23,591 nt of DNA from Dissophora ornata (GCA_025201705.1 MU617098.1:1-23591), one strand, 5' to 3'; counted from the stretch's first letter, positions 9,718 through 19,675 are shown. Translations and numbers: made by a program. Notes: generated from the letters alone by a model not told the origin.

Positions 9718-9773
9718 ATAATGAGTGAATAAGAATGTGTAAAAATATTTTATAAAGTTTCCAACGAGCTCAA

Positions 9774-9845
9774 TCCTTGGTAGTATAGTGGTGAGTATCT
9801 CCGCCTGTCACGCGGAAGACCGGGGTTCAATTCCCCGCCAAGGAG
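9774..9845 (+). tRNA. tRNA-Asp (GTC anticodon)
   Basis: A 72-base cloverleaf without intron. The acceptor stem pairs TCCTTGG with CCAAGGA, and G is the discriminator base. The anticodon arm pairs TCCGC with GCGGA around the loop CTGTCAC, giving anticodon GTC for aspartate. The T arm is CGGGG-TTCAATT-CCCCG. The A box (TAGTATAGTGG) and B box (GGTTCAATTCC) fit RNA polymerase III promoters, and the CCA end is not encoded. The sequence closely follows the standard eukaryotic tRNA-Asp pattern. T-runs for termination follow directly. It runs convergently with the chitin deacetylase gene to the right. Confidence 0.97.
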
Positions 9846-10176
9846 CTTTCTTTTGTCTGCGAATATTCTTTTTTTTTTTTTTTTTTGCAACCACCAAAGT
9901 CTTTGTTGCTTCATGGCTGTCTTGTCTGGAGCCCGATAGTTTCAAAAGATGGTGCAACTTTTGCTTTTTTCTTTATTTGTTTTATATTATTAAAAGGTGT
10001 ACCTGGCGGACTAGGTCAATTGTGTTGCAAGAACGCTCTGTTATATGTTTAGAAGAACGGGAAGGGGTGATCATTACGAGGGTGAGGTTTGCATTTTTTT
10101 TTTCCCGGAATATGCAGCAAAAATGTCAATGGATTTGTAGTCTACATGTTTTTCTTTTTTCTTTTCGGTTCACTTC
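9846..10176. other. Short intergenic between tRNA-Asp and chitin deacetylase
   Basis: T-rich on the + strand. It holds the polymerase III terminators on the left and the 3' UTR of the - strand chitin deacetylase on the right. The open frame across it is a reading of T-runs and is not a gene. Confidence 0.6.
9851..9886 (+). terminator. RNA polymerase III terminator T-runs
   Basis: A TTTT run begins 6 bases after the tRNA-Asp 3' end and a second run of about 18 T lies at 9869-9886. Either would stop RNA polymerase III; the second looks like a backup. Confidence 0.75.
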
Positions 10177-11757
10177 TTAAAAGACTGTTGTAATGACGGC
10201 GACAATCATAGAAGATCCAGCTGCAGCCATGGCCAAACCATTGTTGGCAACAACGCTCAAAGCGCTGCTAGACTTGCCAGCTACAGTAGGGGCAGCAGCA
10301 CCGGATCCAGAGGTACCTGAAGCAGTGCTACCGCTGATGGTGGCAGTAGTGCCAGTGGTGCCAGTGGTACCAGTGCTAGAGGTCGAGTTGTTTGCAGGGG
10401 CTCCCAGAACGAAGGTGCCGGCACCCTCCTTGTAAGGGGTAGCATCACCGATGCACTTGGCGATGGGCTCCATGATCAAGGTCTTGTCAGCATAAGCCAA
10501 AGGCAGGATGCCGGTGATGGCGACATCAACCTCCTGAGGGAACACTACAAACAAGGAACATTGAAGAAGTTACGAAATTTGTTAGATTAGGTGAGGAATT
10601 AACTAGAGCCTACCCATCTTTGAGAGGAGTCTAGACCTCGGAGACTTACAGTCGTGCTCAAGGACAATGAAGCCGGTGCTCATGGTGGGGATCTTGGTCA
10701 ACCAGGTCTTGAAGGTATTAATGACAGACTGGGCGGTAGCAGTGCCAGCAGGGATGTTCCACTGAGATACAGAAAATACATTGCGTTTTAGTTCAGATGC
10801 TTTAAGAAATCTTTGCACACCTTTCATTCGCACTGGATAATGACAAACAACTTAACAACTTACGTCGTTGGTGTCAAAGCCATCGGTCCAGATGGAGGTC
10901 TTGTATCCGAGCTGGGTAGCAATAGCGCGGACACGGTTGTCAACATCACCATAAGGAGGACGCCAGTACAGGGGCGTGACACCAATGGTGCTGAAGATGG
11001 CCTTCTCAGTCCACTTGAGCTCAGCAACGATCTGCTCGTTAGACAAGCTGGTGATCATGGGGTGGGACCAAGTGTGGATGGCAATCTGGTGGCCAGCCTT
11101 GTACGCACGCTGCAAGGTGGAGGGGTAGCTGACGGCACGGGATCCGACAATGAAGAGTGTAGCCTTCTGCTGGTGGGCGTCAAGGGCATCATACAGACGA
11201 GGGGAATCGGGGGATGGACCGTCTAAAAGAAGTATTGGCGCGTGTGGTTACGTGAGATGTTAGGTACCAGAGCAACATGTGTGTGTTGGACCATGCAATT
11301 AATCGTTGCATTGGACAGGGGTTATTTTGTTGTTGATTACTGGAACAAGCTGCTTACCATCGTAGGTCAGACCCCAGGTGTTAGCGTTGGGGCAGAAGGT
11401 AATGTCGTCGGCGGCAGTGCACTTCTGGCATGTCCACCAGCACTGACCAGCAGGGATGGAGGCAGTGTTTGTGGGGCAGGCACCGTCGTTGGAAAGAGGG
11501 TATACAGGAACCTTGGTCATATCAACAAGCTTGAGCCAAGTCTGGACTTGGGGGTCCTCGATGAAGGGAATACAGTCGAGGGTAGGATAGGAGCCGGCTG
11601 CAACAGCTTTATAGGTGGTGGAGCAGCCGGCGGGTTCTGGTCCTGTAGTGCCACGCTTCTCAAGGATACTGAGTCCATTTTTGCCATGTCCGGGATGGCC
11701 AAGGACCACAGAGAGGGTGGCCGACAGGGCCAAGAGGGTGGAGGCGATCTTAACCAT
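10177..11757 (-). CDS. Chitin deacetylase, GPI-type, copy 1 (412 aa)
   Basis: A secreted carbohydrate esterase family 4 enzyme that removes acetyl groups from chitin to make chitosan in the cell wall. Exons: 11757-11358, 11222-10864, 10761-10650, 10544-10177. It has a signal peptide (MVKIASTLLALSATLSVVLG) and the zygomycete N-terminal block (VQTWLKLVDMTKVPVY, CWWTCQKC). The NodB domain has every motif: TYDDGPSP with Asp133/Asp134, HTWSH with metal ligands His183 and His187, WRPPYGD with Arg221, FDTNDWN at about 249-255 and VLEHDLF with His289. Both the first Asp pair and the DW pair are split or bordered by introns. The end has a GTTGTT-type linker and a hydrophobic tail, as in GPI-anchored proteins. 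The next gene copy is 1.9 kb upstream in the same direction. A TATA element lies about 235 bases before the ATG. Confidence 0.95.
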
Positions 11758-11987
11758 GATTGTTACTGGGGTTGATATTGAGTGGGGGTACGGTAAGAAT
11801 GTTGCGTCGCGAAAGTGGCAATGGAGCGTGTGAGGTTATGCTGGGAGTTGATGGAGGTTGGTGCGTGCGTTAGGGTTGATGGGAGGAGTCGACAAGTACA
11901 ATTAGTTCGAAAGGGATCGCTCGTCGAAGGAGGTGTGCGTAGAAAATATGAGAGAAAGTGATAGAAGTTGTTGGAGGTAGTGGCCTG

Positions 11988-11994
11988 TTTTATA
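11988..11994 (-). promoter_or_regulatory. TATA box of chitin deacetylase copy 1
   Basis: TATAAAA on the - strand, about 235 bases upstream of the start codon. The leader between it and the ATG is C/T-rich on the coding strand. Confidence 0.5.
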
Positions 11995-12035
11995 TGTTCA
12001 GAGTTGAATGATCCCGAGAGGCGAGAAAGAGAGGC

Positions 12036-12102
12036 AGCAGGACTCGATTGTACTTTTTTTTTGACTAGCAAGGACCCCCAGGTAGCAGGACTCGATTGTA
12101 CT
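12036..12102. repeat. 19-bp perfect direct repeat upstream of chitin deacetylase copy 1
   Basis: AGCAGGACTCGATTGTACT occurs at 12036-12054 and again at 12084-12102, a period of 48 bases. The 29 bases between differ from the flanks and include a T-run. It lies just upstream of the TATA element of the gene, so it could be a duplicated regulatory site or the trace of a small local duplication. Confidence 0.85.
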
Positions 12103-13693
12103 GAATTGGAGCAATTCAAATAACGATTGAGCATTGAGCGTTAACTATGCTTGAGCACTTGTTGCAAATGGTTAAATTTGTCCAACTGGAGTTCGTAGCG
12201 CGCCAGCGCCAGGGGAGATAATAGCTGCAGGTGAGAAATATTTATTTTAGGAACACCACTCATAAGCTGGCTGTGGAGGGAAAGAGGGGAATGCTCTTTG
12301 TCAACCAACATCTACATGTAATGTACACCAAAGGGGGAAAAGTAAAAGAGCAGGCTCTATTCATAAACACATGCGGTCTTGGTGCACAAATCTTCGATTG
12401 CCGAGCATTGCAATTAAACGACCCCGAGGGTTCAGATTCTCAATTTCATAAACCCATTAACCACCCATCCCTTCAAAGGCGTTCCAGTTAGTGCATTCGT
12501 GGAAAAGTGTCGCCGTGTGCACTGACAGGAATGTATTCACTATTGGGCTGGAATGAAACACTGTTTTCCGCATTCTCACGAGCATCACGGCCGCTTGAGC
12601 CGTTGGCATCTTCATCGCCATCTTCCGTCGCCATGGCGTCGCAATGCGTTTTAGGATAGAATGAGTGTGAGGGTATAAATGGGCTTGTCACCAAGACAGT
12701 GCCGTTCTAAAATTAAATCAACATCCCCCACGAACGCATTCACAGTGAAATAACAACAGGCCCGCTGAACTCAAGCATGGCTATCGCATTGGCATTTTTC
12801 AGGTCACAACGGCAGCTGTTTACTATCCTCTATTTATTCTTCAAGACATTTGGGTCTGAAGTTCTACACTGAGGTTCTTTGACGTGTGTCCGAGAATGCC
12901 CCGTGCTGCCCGAAGGTAGATTTAGGGCGCTAGATAGACGTCCTGTTAAAAAATTAGGTTCTCAATGAGTTCAGCCGTCTCGCAGATAATTTCCACAGCT
13001 CAGTACGAAAACCGCTGATGCTCCCATCCTCAGACTGGACCGCCTAGTGCTCAGTGTCCAGACAATCAGGGCCTCATTTCAGTTTGTACTGCCTTCAACC
13101 ATGAACTGATGCGTTTATTCTATTCTTACTTTTTGTCTTTTTTGTTTTCTTTAGGGCGTCCACTCGACACGCGACCTGATATTCAGCTCTCGTGTCTCTT
13201 GAAGTGAAATGATAGTATACTGTTATCTTACCCATTCGCGTTCCGTAAAACACTTGGAAATCTGCCAAAGCCCTCTGTCGCATACGACGAACAAACAAAT
13301 GCACAAATAAACGCCACACAACATCTGTGGCGAAGACGTGCACTGCATCGTGGCTATGCTATGTTTTGTTGGAATGTTTACATCACATCTCTTGGTGCCT
13401 TTGGTTATATGTTGTCTGCCATGTCTCGCCTTGACCAGATAGATGGGCGATGCTAACCTCGCTCCCCCACCTCTTAGTGCGCCAAAGGGGCGTTTAAAGA
13501 TCTACATGATCTTTCGCGATGTTTTACGTAACACACACATTATTATTCATAAGTGTAGCATTGTAGTTGCCGAGAATAGAAAATTTGTCCTTTTCCTGAA
13601 ATAGCGTTGGAGATGGAGTGTGGCTGGGATTAATGATTCTTTTTCTTTTTTTACATAGAAAGGATATCAAAGTCTACTATGCTATTCCTGCTT

Positions 13694-15513
13694 TTAGTAC
13701 AAAGCAACAATGGCCGCAACGGCCATTCCGGCGCCGGTCATCAAGGCTGAGCCCGAGACTGATGTAACGGCACCGGAGCTCTTTCCGCTGCTTCCGCTAA
13801 CAACAGCGACGGTTGGGCTGCTGGTGCTTCCGCTGGTGCTTTTGCTGGTGCTTCCGCTGGTGCTTCCGCTGGTGCCAGCAACCAACTGGAAGGTACCGGC
13901 ACCTTCCTTGTAGGGCTTGCCATCGCTCAAGCACTGGGCAATGGGCTGCATGACCAAGTTCTTGGTTGCGTAGGCAATTGGCAGGATACCGTTGATCGAT
14001 ACGTTGACCTCTTGAGGGAACACTGACGCATAAATTAAAAATTGAGAGGTTAAAAAAGGCGATTTTCCCTCGGTTTATAAAACCACAAAACAAATCCGGG
14101 TAAACGGCTCAAAGGGACGGAAATACATACAATCGTGCTCTAAGACGATAAAGCCGGTGCTCATGGTAGGGATCTTGGTTAACCACGACTTGAAGGTATC
14201 AACGACAGACTGGGCGGTAGCGGTACCGCCAGGAACGTTCCACTGTGGAGAAAAACATGCCGGAGAACGTGTCAAGGAGTCAGTGTTCGTCTATCGAATT
14301 TTGAAAGGATGTAAATATGCGGAGCAGGGAACTTACGTCGTCGGTATCAAAGTCCTGGGTCCAAATCGAGGTCTTGTATCCGAGCTGGGTAGCAATAGCG
14401 CGGACACGGTTATCAACATCACCATAAGGAGGACGCCAGTAAAGGGGCGTGACACCAATGGTGTCAAAGATGGCTTTCTCAGTCCACTTGAGCTCAGCGA
14501 CGACCTGCTCGTTGGTCATGCTGGTCATCGTGGGGTGAGACCAAGTGTGGATGGCAATTTGGTGGCCATCCTTGTAGGCGCGCTGCAAGGTGGCAGGGAA
14601 GCTGATGACGCGGGATCCCACGACGAACAGAGTAGCCTTTTGGTTGTGGGCCAAGAGGTTATCATAGAGACGGGGCGAGTCGGGCGATGGGCCATCTACA
14701 TTGTGATTTTATCAAGAGTTGGCACTGGTCAATATTATTCTCAAGTGAGGTGGTTGGACCATTACGTCCAAAGGGAGTTATTCCACATCCATATGCTCCT
14801 TCTTCAAAGCTCGCACTCCAAAATTAGATCAGAAACCCAGTGAATAACACATGGGCATTGATACTTTTCCGAAGGTCGGCCTTCAAAAATGGGTTTATGC
14901 GTCCATGACAAAACAGTTGCATCGTTTCCAAGTTATATAAAAATCGAGGAGGTGCCGAGAGGAAGCAATGTTTCGCGCAAGGGGTGGAAAGAAATGAAGC
15001 CACGAAGAGCAAAGGGGCTGAAGATTGGTCGCAGGTTGGAGCAAGTCGTTGCCACCCGGATCGGTGTGTTCATGTATCCAGTGCCGCCGTAATCCCATTA
15101 GCTAGGAGTATAAAAAGCAAGTTTTTTTTCTTTGGCTTACCATCATAGGTCAAACCCCAGGTACCAGTCTTGGGGCAGCTTGTGATGTCGCCAGTGGCCT
15201 CGCACTTTTGGCAAGTCCACCAGCACTGGTCCTTAGGGATGGTTGTCAAGTCCGTAGGGCAGACGCCGTCCTTTGAAGTGGCATAGACAGGAACCTTGGT
15301 CATGTCAACAAGCTTGAGCCAAGCTTGGACCTGAGGATCCTGCACAAAGGGCGTGCAGTCCAGGGCAGGATATGCTCCAGTAGCCACAGCCTTGTAGGTA
15401 GTGCTGCAAGTCGAAGCTGCGGCAGCACGTTTCTCAAGGCTATGGACACTGTGTCCCAAGACCACAGAGAGGGACAGGGACAGAGCAGCGAGGGTAGGGA
15501 CGATCTTGACCAT
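13694..15513 (-). CDS. Chitin deacetylase, GPI-type, copy 2 (390 aa)
   Basis: Paralog of the neighbouring enzyme, with the same reaction and surface location. Exons: 15513-15141, 14695-14337, 14242-14131, 14022-13694. Exons 2 and 3 have exactly the same lengths (359 and 112 bases) and phases as in copy 1. It has a signal peptide (MVKIVPTLAALSLSLSVVLG), then WLKLVDMTKVPVY and CWWTCQKC. The NodB motifs are all present: TYDDGPSP (Asp124/Asp125), HTWSH (His174, His178), WRPPYGD (Arg212), FDTDDWN and VLEHDLF (His280). The C-terminal linker is a GSTS repeat built from a 12-base unit, followed by a hydrophobic GPI-type tail. Intron 1 is 445 bases, about four times longer than the others. The MVKI Met is chosen as start because the signal peptide begins there; the frame opens 41 codons earlier. 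A TATA box lies about 200 bases upstream. Confidence 0.95.
13826..13875 (-). repeat. 12-base coding minisatellite in the linker of chitin deacetylase copy 2
   Basis: Several copies of a 12-base unit (coding strand AGCACCAGCGGA-like) encode Gly-Ser-Thr-Ser repeats between the catalytic domain and the GPI tail. Copy 1 has a different linker, made of a 9-base unit encoding Gly-Thr-Thr. Confidence 0.75.
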
Positions 15514-15711
15514 TGTTGTAGGTTTTTGTGCGTTGTGCGTGAAGGAGGAGGGTGTGTGTAACGGTGAAATTGCGGGGTGGGTTGGGACCGGAATGGGATC
15601 GAGACTGGGGTGAAGATGAATTGTCCGCTCGATCAAGGAGGACGAAAAAGAGGAAGGAGGAAGAAGGGCTGGAGGAGAAAAAAAAGAGAGGGTGTGTATG
15701 AGATAGCCTGA

Positions 15712-15720
15712 CTATTTATA
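15712..15720 (-). promoter_or_regulatory. TATA box of chitin deacetylase copy 2
   Basis: TATAAATAG on the - strand, close to the TATA consensus and about 200 bases upstream of the start codon, with a C/T-rich leader downstream of it. Confidence 0.6.
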
Positions 15721-16185
15721 CAAAAACAGCGTCAAACGTGATCGTGATCGTTTGTCGTTCTCCCGGTGTCCGAAAACGATCCTTGGTAATGTCTCCGAAT
15801 ACTAGCTGCCCTTTTGCCCTGCCCCGGGATAACGAGTAAAAGACGCTACAGCAACTGGGTCTTTCTGGGAGATAACAAAACGGGACGCCTCGGCGACATG
15901 AGAAGGATGAGAGCCGTACTCAGCATGTCATGTTGTCCAAAGGCGTTTAGCACGATTTTCTGTTTATTTTATTGGAGTGATAATACCCCGGATAAAGTTG
16001 AATGGGTTAACCAAGAAAACATGGAGAAACTGTGCTGAAAACAAAGTTGGAGGTTTGAGGATACAGCCCAAACTCCGAGTCTATGAACACAAGGGAACCA
16101 ATTTCCCATCACGCCTGCTAACGTCCTCGGATCTCGAGCTGCTTGCTATGTTGGAAAATAGCAATCAGCTGGGCGAGAGCAGAGT

Positions 16186-16554
16186 CCGCTGGGACGGGAT
16201 TTGTGGCATTAATAGGATAGGGTGCAAAGGAGGAAGTCTCTGCGAGTTACAATTGCATAACCTAGTGAAGTGTAAGTGCAGGCGTATTCACGGCTGAAGA
16301 AGCCCAGGTGTCTATTTTAAAAGAAGTCCTGCTTACCAGAATGGACTAGCTCGAGTAGCCTGATCCAGCCCGCTGGGACGGGATTTGTGGCATTAATAGG
16401 ATAAGGCGCAAAGGAGGAAGTCTTCGCGAGTTACAATTACATAACTTAGTGAAGTGTAAGTGCAGGCGTATTCAGGACTGAAGAAGCCCTGGTGTCTATT
16501 TTTAAAAGAAATCCTGCCTACCAGAATGAACTTACTCGAGTAGCCTGATCCAGC
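16186..16554. repeat. 184-bp tandem duplication, two copies
   Basis: Copy 1 spans about 16186-16369 and copy 2 about 16370-16554. Both begin CCGCTGGGACGGGATTTGTG and end GTAGCCTGATCCAGC. By eye there are about 14 substitutions and one single-base insertion, so about 92 percent identity. Eleven of the 14 changes are transitions. No open frame spans a unit and no pol III boxes or terminal inverted repeats were seen. Confidence 0.93.
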
Positions 16555-17550
16555 AATAATATCACACCCTAAGCACCTCCAAATTGCTCATCAATTCAAA
16601 CGTCCAACTACACAGGAACTGGTATTTTGGGAGTAGCAAGTGATTATTTTGAATGGTGAGCATGACTTTCTTGGTATTGTCTACCACAGGCCAAAATAGG
16701 GTTTAAGAGTCCACAATGGGCTTGACAAGCGAAAAACATGTTCCTATCCAGTAACTCATCACAGTCTCTAGTCGTTGTTCTGAACATGCTATGGGGTGAA
16801 GCCTACGTCTCTAGGAGGGGATGGTCGATCCAAGAAGAGAAGACCGGCCAGGAATGCCAGCTATGGTGCGGCCAAATCCGCTGACCGGAAGAAGACGACC
16901 AGCAAGCCATGCACGAAAAACTAGACTGTGGTCATTTTGAGGCAGTCTCTGAGGCAGGATGAAAGGGTATATCATTAGATGCAAGGGAGGTCATCAAGGA
17001 TGCAAATTGAATGCTCAAGGGAAGGGACAGTCGGGAGAATGGGCTTGGCCAGCTGGTTGACGGGTGCAAGGAGGGATGACGAATGGACAAAGTTGAAGCT
17101 GAACTGTGTTCGAGAGCCAGTCTATATTTTTAGTAACTTTAAAACTCTATTGACCCTGTTCGATTCAGCAGCGCAAACGCTAAAGTAAGTCCAATAGCAA
17201 TAAAGATATAAGGACAGCCGCGCTATATTGCCAATACCATGGACGGCCGCCTTTGACATCGCAAGTCCGGGCGCTGAATAATTCCTGTCGATTGTTCCTT
17301 CTATTTCAATCCGCTAGCCTACTCCACGAGTCGTGGAGCAGCTTCGCAGTATCAGGAGATGTTGAGCTTCGGAAAGGATGAACTGGCTGCAGAAGTCCCC
17401 CAGACCAGGTGTACAAGCTCTGCAGCATGCCAGCAGCTCTCTCAGGTTATACAAGATCAGGGGCTAAACCAATGCTGAGAAGATCTCACACATCAATACA
17501 AGTAGTAGCGATAGTACTAGCGCCTCATTGGTAATCAAAAACCTCAATCA

Positions 17551-17998
17551 ATGTTCGATGCGGATGCCACGACTAAAGAACTTGAGCGATTGATTAGTGC
17601 GTTACGAACGATGGTTTTTTTATTCTTAGCGAAAATGTACCAAATGGTACTGATGCATTTCTCTCACTTTCTCAACAGATGCCTCAGATTCAAGACTCTC
17701 AGCAGTTGTTGGAACAAAGCGTGAATGACGGGAGCCAATGGAGACTAACAAAGTGCGATTCAGGGTGCCCTGCAGTCACTATCCCAGGTCAAATAGGTAG
17801 AAGCAATGATGAATGATTTGCCATCCAAGACCAAGAATATCTCAAAGGAGCTTGTATCTGAGTCTGAGCCATGTCGCCGCGACTGGTATGGCAAACCTCA
17901 AAAGATGAATGCCTTTTGTTCGAGTCCGCTTCTAAGTCGGACTCTATGTCTGCGTGCGCTAGGACGGACTTCCTATTAGATCACACGTAAAAGGGATT
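17551..17998 (+). pseudogene. Possible decayed coding region, Gln-rich (gag-like?)
   Basis: Consecutive short frames read like protein but are broken by stops and frame changes: MFDADATTKELERLISALRT from 17551, MPQIQDSQQLLEQSVNDGSQ from 17679, then ALQSLSQVK, a stop, and VEAMMNDLPSKTKNISKEL followed by PCRRDWYGKPQKMNAF from about 17767. A Gln-rich coiled-coil-like part before a short Trp-Tyr-Gly block is reminiscent of retrotransposon gag, but no zinc knuckle, protease or polymerase was found. This is a weak call; chance reading of old intergenic DNA cannot be excluded. Confidence 0.25.
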
Positions 17999-18154
17999 CT
18001 AGTTCCTGCACCATTGGCCCCAACCTTTGTTGAGTCGTATGTTCAAGGCTTTTTCGGGATAATCGCATTGTTTATGTTGATGACGAACGTAGTTTTGTCT
18101 AGTTTAGAAATTTGACGCGACTACAAGTGAAGAAGTGTGTCAACGAATGTTGAT

Positions 18155-18568
18155 TTAGAAACCAATGGCTGTGGCAGCAGCAAGTCCAGCAATGGCGAGC
18201 AAGGCCATGGATTGGTATCCGACCATCGAGTTGGCGCTTGAGGGAGTGCTGGTCGTTGTAGCAGTTGTCGAACTCATGGTGGGAGAGGCACCGGCGTCGC
18301 TAGATGGGCTCAAAGATGAGGTAGGCATAGGAGGGGCTACCGTCCCCGAGGATGAGGGTGAAGGCGTAGCTCCGGATCCAGTGGGCACGGCACTGCTGCC
18401 TCCAGGAGCAGAGACGGATGGAGGTCCCCCGATTGTCGAGGGCCGTGTACCTCCAAAGACGGAGGTTGTGGTGGCGGCACTCTTAGCAGCGAGAACAGTG
18501 GAAGACATAGTCATGGCCAGGACCAAAGATGCCAAGACGAAGAAAGCAACGGAAGAAAAGGATCTCAT
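18155..18568 (-). CDS. Small GPI-type Ser/Thr/Pro-rich cell wall protein, 137 aa
   Basis: Intron-free. Residues 1-27 are a signal peptide (MRSFSSVAFFVLASLVLAMT). The mature part of about 85 residues is Ser, Thr, Pro, Ala and Gly with almost no charge and no cysteine (SSAVPTGSGATPSPSSSGTV), so it is expected to be heavily O-glycosylated. The last 20 residues are hydrophobic (MALLAIAGLAAATAIGF) with no basic residues after, which is the signal for GPI anchoring; the omega site is probably in the SSANS stretch before it. No enzyme domain is present, so a structural or adhesive wall role is inferred. A consensus TATA box lies 104 bases upstream. Such proteins diverge fast, so a named family cannot be given. 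Confidence 0.82.
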   Translation of the reverse strand: MRSFSSVAFFVLASLVLAMTMSSTVLAAKSAATTTSVFGGTRPSTIGGPPSVSAPGGSSAVPTGSGATPSPSSSGTVAPPMPTSSLSPSSDAGASPTMSSTTATTTSTPSSANSMVGYQSMALLAIAGLAAATAIGF

Positions 18569-19261
18569 TTTCGACAGAATATACTGTGGTGTTGGGGAGT
18601 TGTGTGTGTTGTGCGTAAAGATTATACGATGTTGTGGGTGATGAAAGAATTTTGGGTCGAGGAGGCGCGGTCTTTTATACCTGGATAAGCAGGCAAAGAT
18701 GATGGCCCCTTGACTGTGCTAAATGTTATTGACATCCAGGGTCCCTGCCAGATTATACTCGCTAGCGTCTGTTCAGGCGTTTTATATTTTAAACGCGTAC
18801 CGCAAAATTGCATTGATGAAGGAATGTGTGCTTGGAGAAAAAAAATATGTCGCACTACGCCGGCACTGAAGGGTAGTCCAAGTCTAGAAAATGATCAAAT
18901 TGGGCCTGCATTTTAGACGCCTTTTATTTATTTTAGGCCCATCCGTGTGCTGCTGGGCATTGTTTGGTGGAGAAAAAGGTACAAGGGGTCTTCGTTGGTG
19001 GTTCAACCTAATTTGGCATTAGACGCTGCCCCAGAACTACACCAAGCGCCTTGTACGAGCTGCGTACGTGATGATTTAATGTAGTGAGTTTAGCGTTGTT
19101 CCACTAAAGTTGGACACAATCGCCCGGCGTGATCTATCCGTCGCCTTCGGCCGGGTCCTGAACTTATATCACCAGAGACATAGATGCATGTGCTACCGCC
19201 TTGCAAAATACATTGTTTCTTTTCTTTTTAATTTCTAAAGAGTCAATTCGACCTCCATGCG
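18569..19261. other. Intergenic: GPI-protein promoter and copper-factor 3' UTR
   Basis: The left part is the promoter of the GPI-type protein with its TATA box. TTTATT at 18923-18928 reads AATAAA on the - strand and could be the poly(A) signal of the copper-fist gene, about 335 bases after its stop. No gene seen. Confidence 0.55.
18672..18679 (-). promoter_or_regulatory. TATA box of the GPI-type wall protein
   Basis: TATAAAAG on the - strand, 104 bases upstream of the ATG. It is a strong match in sequence and spacing. Confidence 0.6.
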
Positions 19262-19675
19262 TCATGACCTCTCGATATCCGGCATCTTCACATCCGGGTC
19301 ATCTGTTCTAATCTCGTCTACAAAGCTCCAGTCCTGATCATCCAGGAAATCTAACTGGAGCTGGTTCAGGCTCGACGGCTGCAGCTGTGAGAGTTGCATC
19401 TGCTCTTGCTCCAATAACTGCAACCGCAATCTCTGTTCTTGCTCCAAGGGATCTTGATGTCGTGGTGAATGTTGCTGTTGCTGTGTCAGTTGTTGCAGAT
19501 GTTGTTGTTCCTGTAGCTTTTGTTGGGTTTGATATTGGTGCTGTCCTTGGCCTTGATCCTGGCTCACAGCATGTTGATACTGCCCCAGCGCCTGGTCCTG
19601 ACTTGGACGGTGATTTTGAAACTGGAGTGGTTCCGGTGAAGAGAGCGTCTGTTGATGCTGCTGCTGCTCTTGGAG

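Larger units (their letters stand above)
8365..9773. other. Intergenic region upstream of tRNA-Asp
   Basis: About 1.4 kb without a supported protein gene. Two longer open frames (8721-9176 on +, 9240-9674 on -) have no recognisable domain and begin at non-ATG or arbitrary positions. GTAC-rich palindromes lie near 8505-8518. An A/C-rich, G-poor tract lies at about 9550-9665, followed by two CACGTG boxes just before the tRNA gene. Confidence 0.55.
11758..13693. other. Spacer between the two chitin deacetylase genes
   Basis: About 1.9 kb. The left 350 bases are the promoter of copy 1, with a TATA box and the 19-bp direct repeat. The right end is the 3' UTR of copy 2. In between are scattered short frames with no family signal, an 18-base match to the start of large-subunit rRNA at 12761, and a 7-bp inverted repeat at 13496-13514 of a size expected by chance. 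No gene is supported. Confidence 0.55.
15514..18154. other. Gene-poor region with a tandem repeat and decayed coding traces
   Basis: The left 250 bases are the promoter of chitin deacetylase copy 2. The rest has no intact gene. It contains the 184-bp tandem duplication (16186-16554) and stop-riddled Gln/Ser-rich frames around 17400-18000. A perfect 17-base palindrome (17322-17338) and a 7-bp hairpin (17922-17944) are of sizes expected by chance. The pattern suggests an old insertion area. Confidence 0.55.

Noticed and set aside
12488..12634. A 48-residue acidic frame on the - strand with a good ATG context
   Set aside because: The TATAAAT nearby faces the + strand, there is no second exon, and the length is within chance.
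13095..13343. An 82-residue frame on the - strand between the chitin deacetylases
   Set aside because: Lys-rich end comes from a T-rich run; no motif, promoter or neighbour supports it.
13496..13514. Inverted repeat AAAGATC-TACAT-GATCTTT as a terminator or operator
   Set aside because: Arms of 7 bases with small loops are expected about ten times in this window; no gene needs it and fungi do not use such terminators.
17322..17338. Near-perfect 17-base palindrome CTCCACGAGTCGTGGAG
   Set aside because: An odd palindrome with 8-base arms is expected about once in a few windows of this size by chance.
17921..17945. A tRNA-like B box (GTTCGAGTCC) with a 7-bp hairpin
   Set aside because: No T stem, anticodon arm or acceptor stem can be formed around it, so it is not a tRNA or clear tRNA-derived element.
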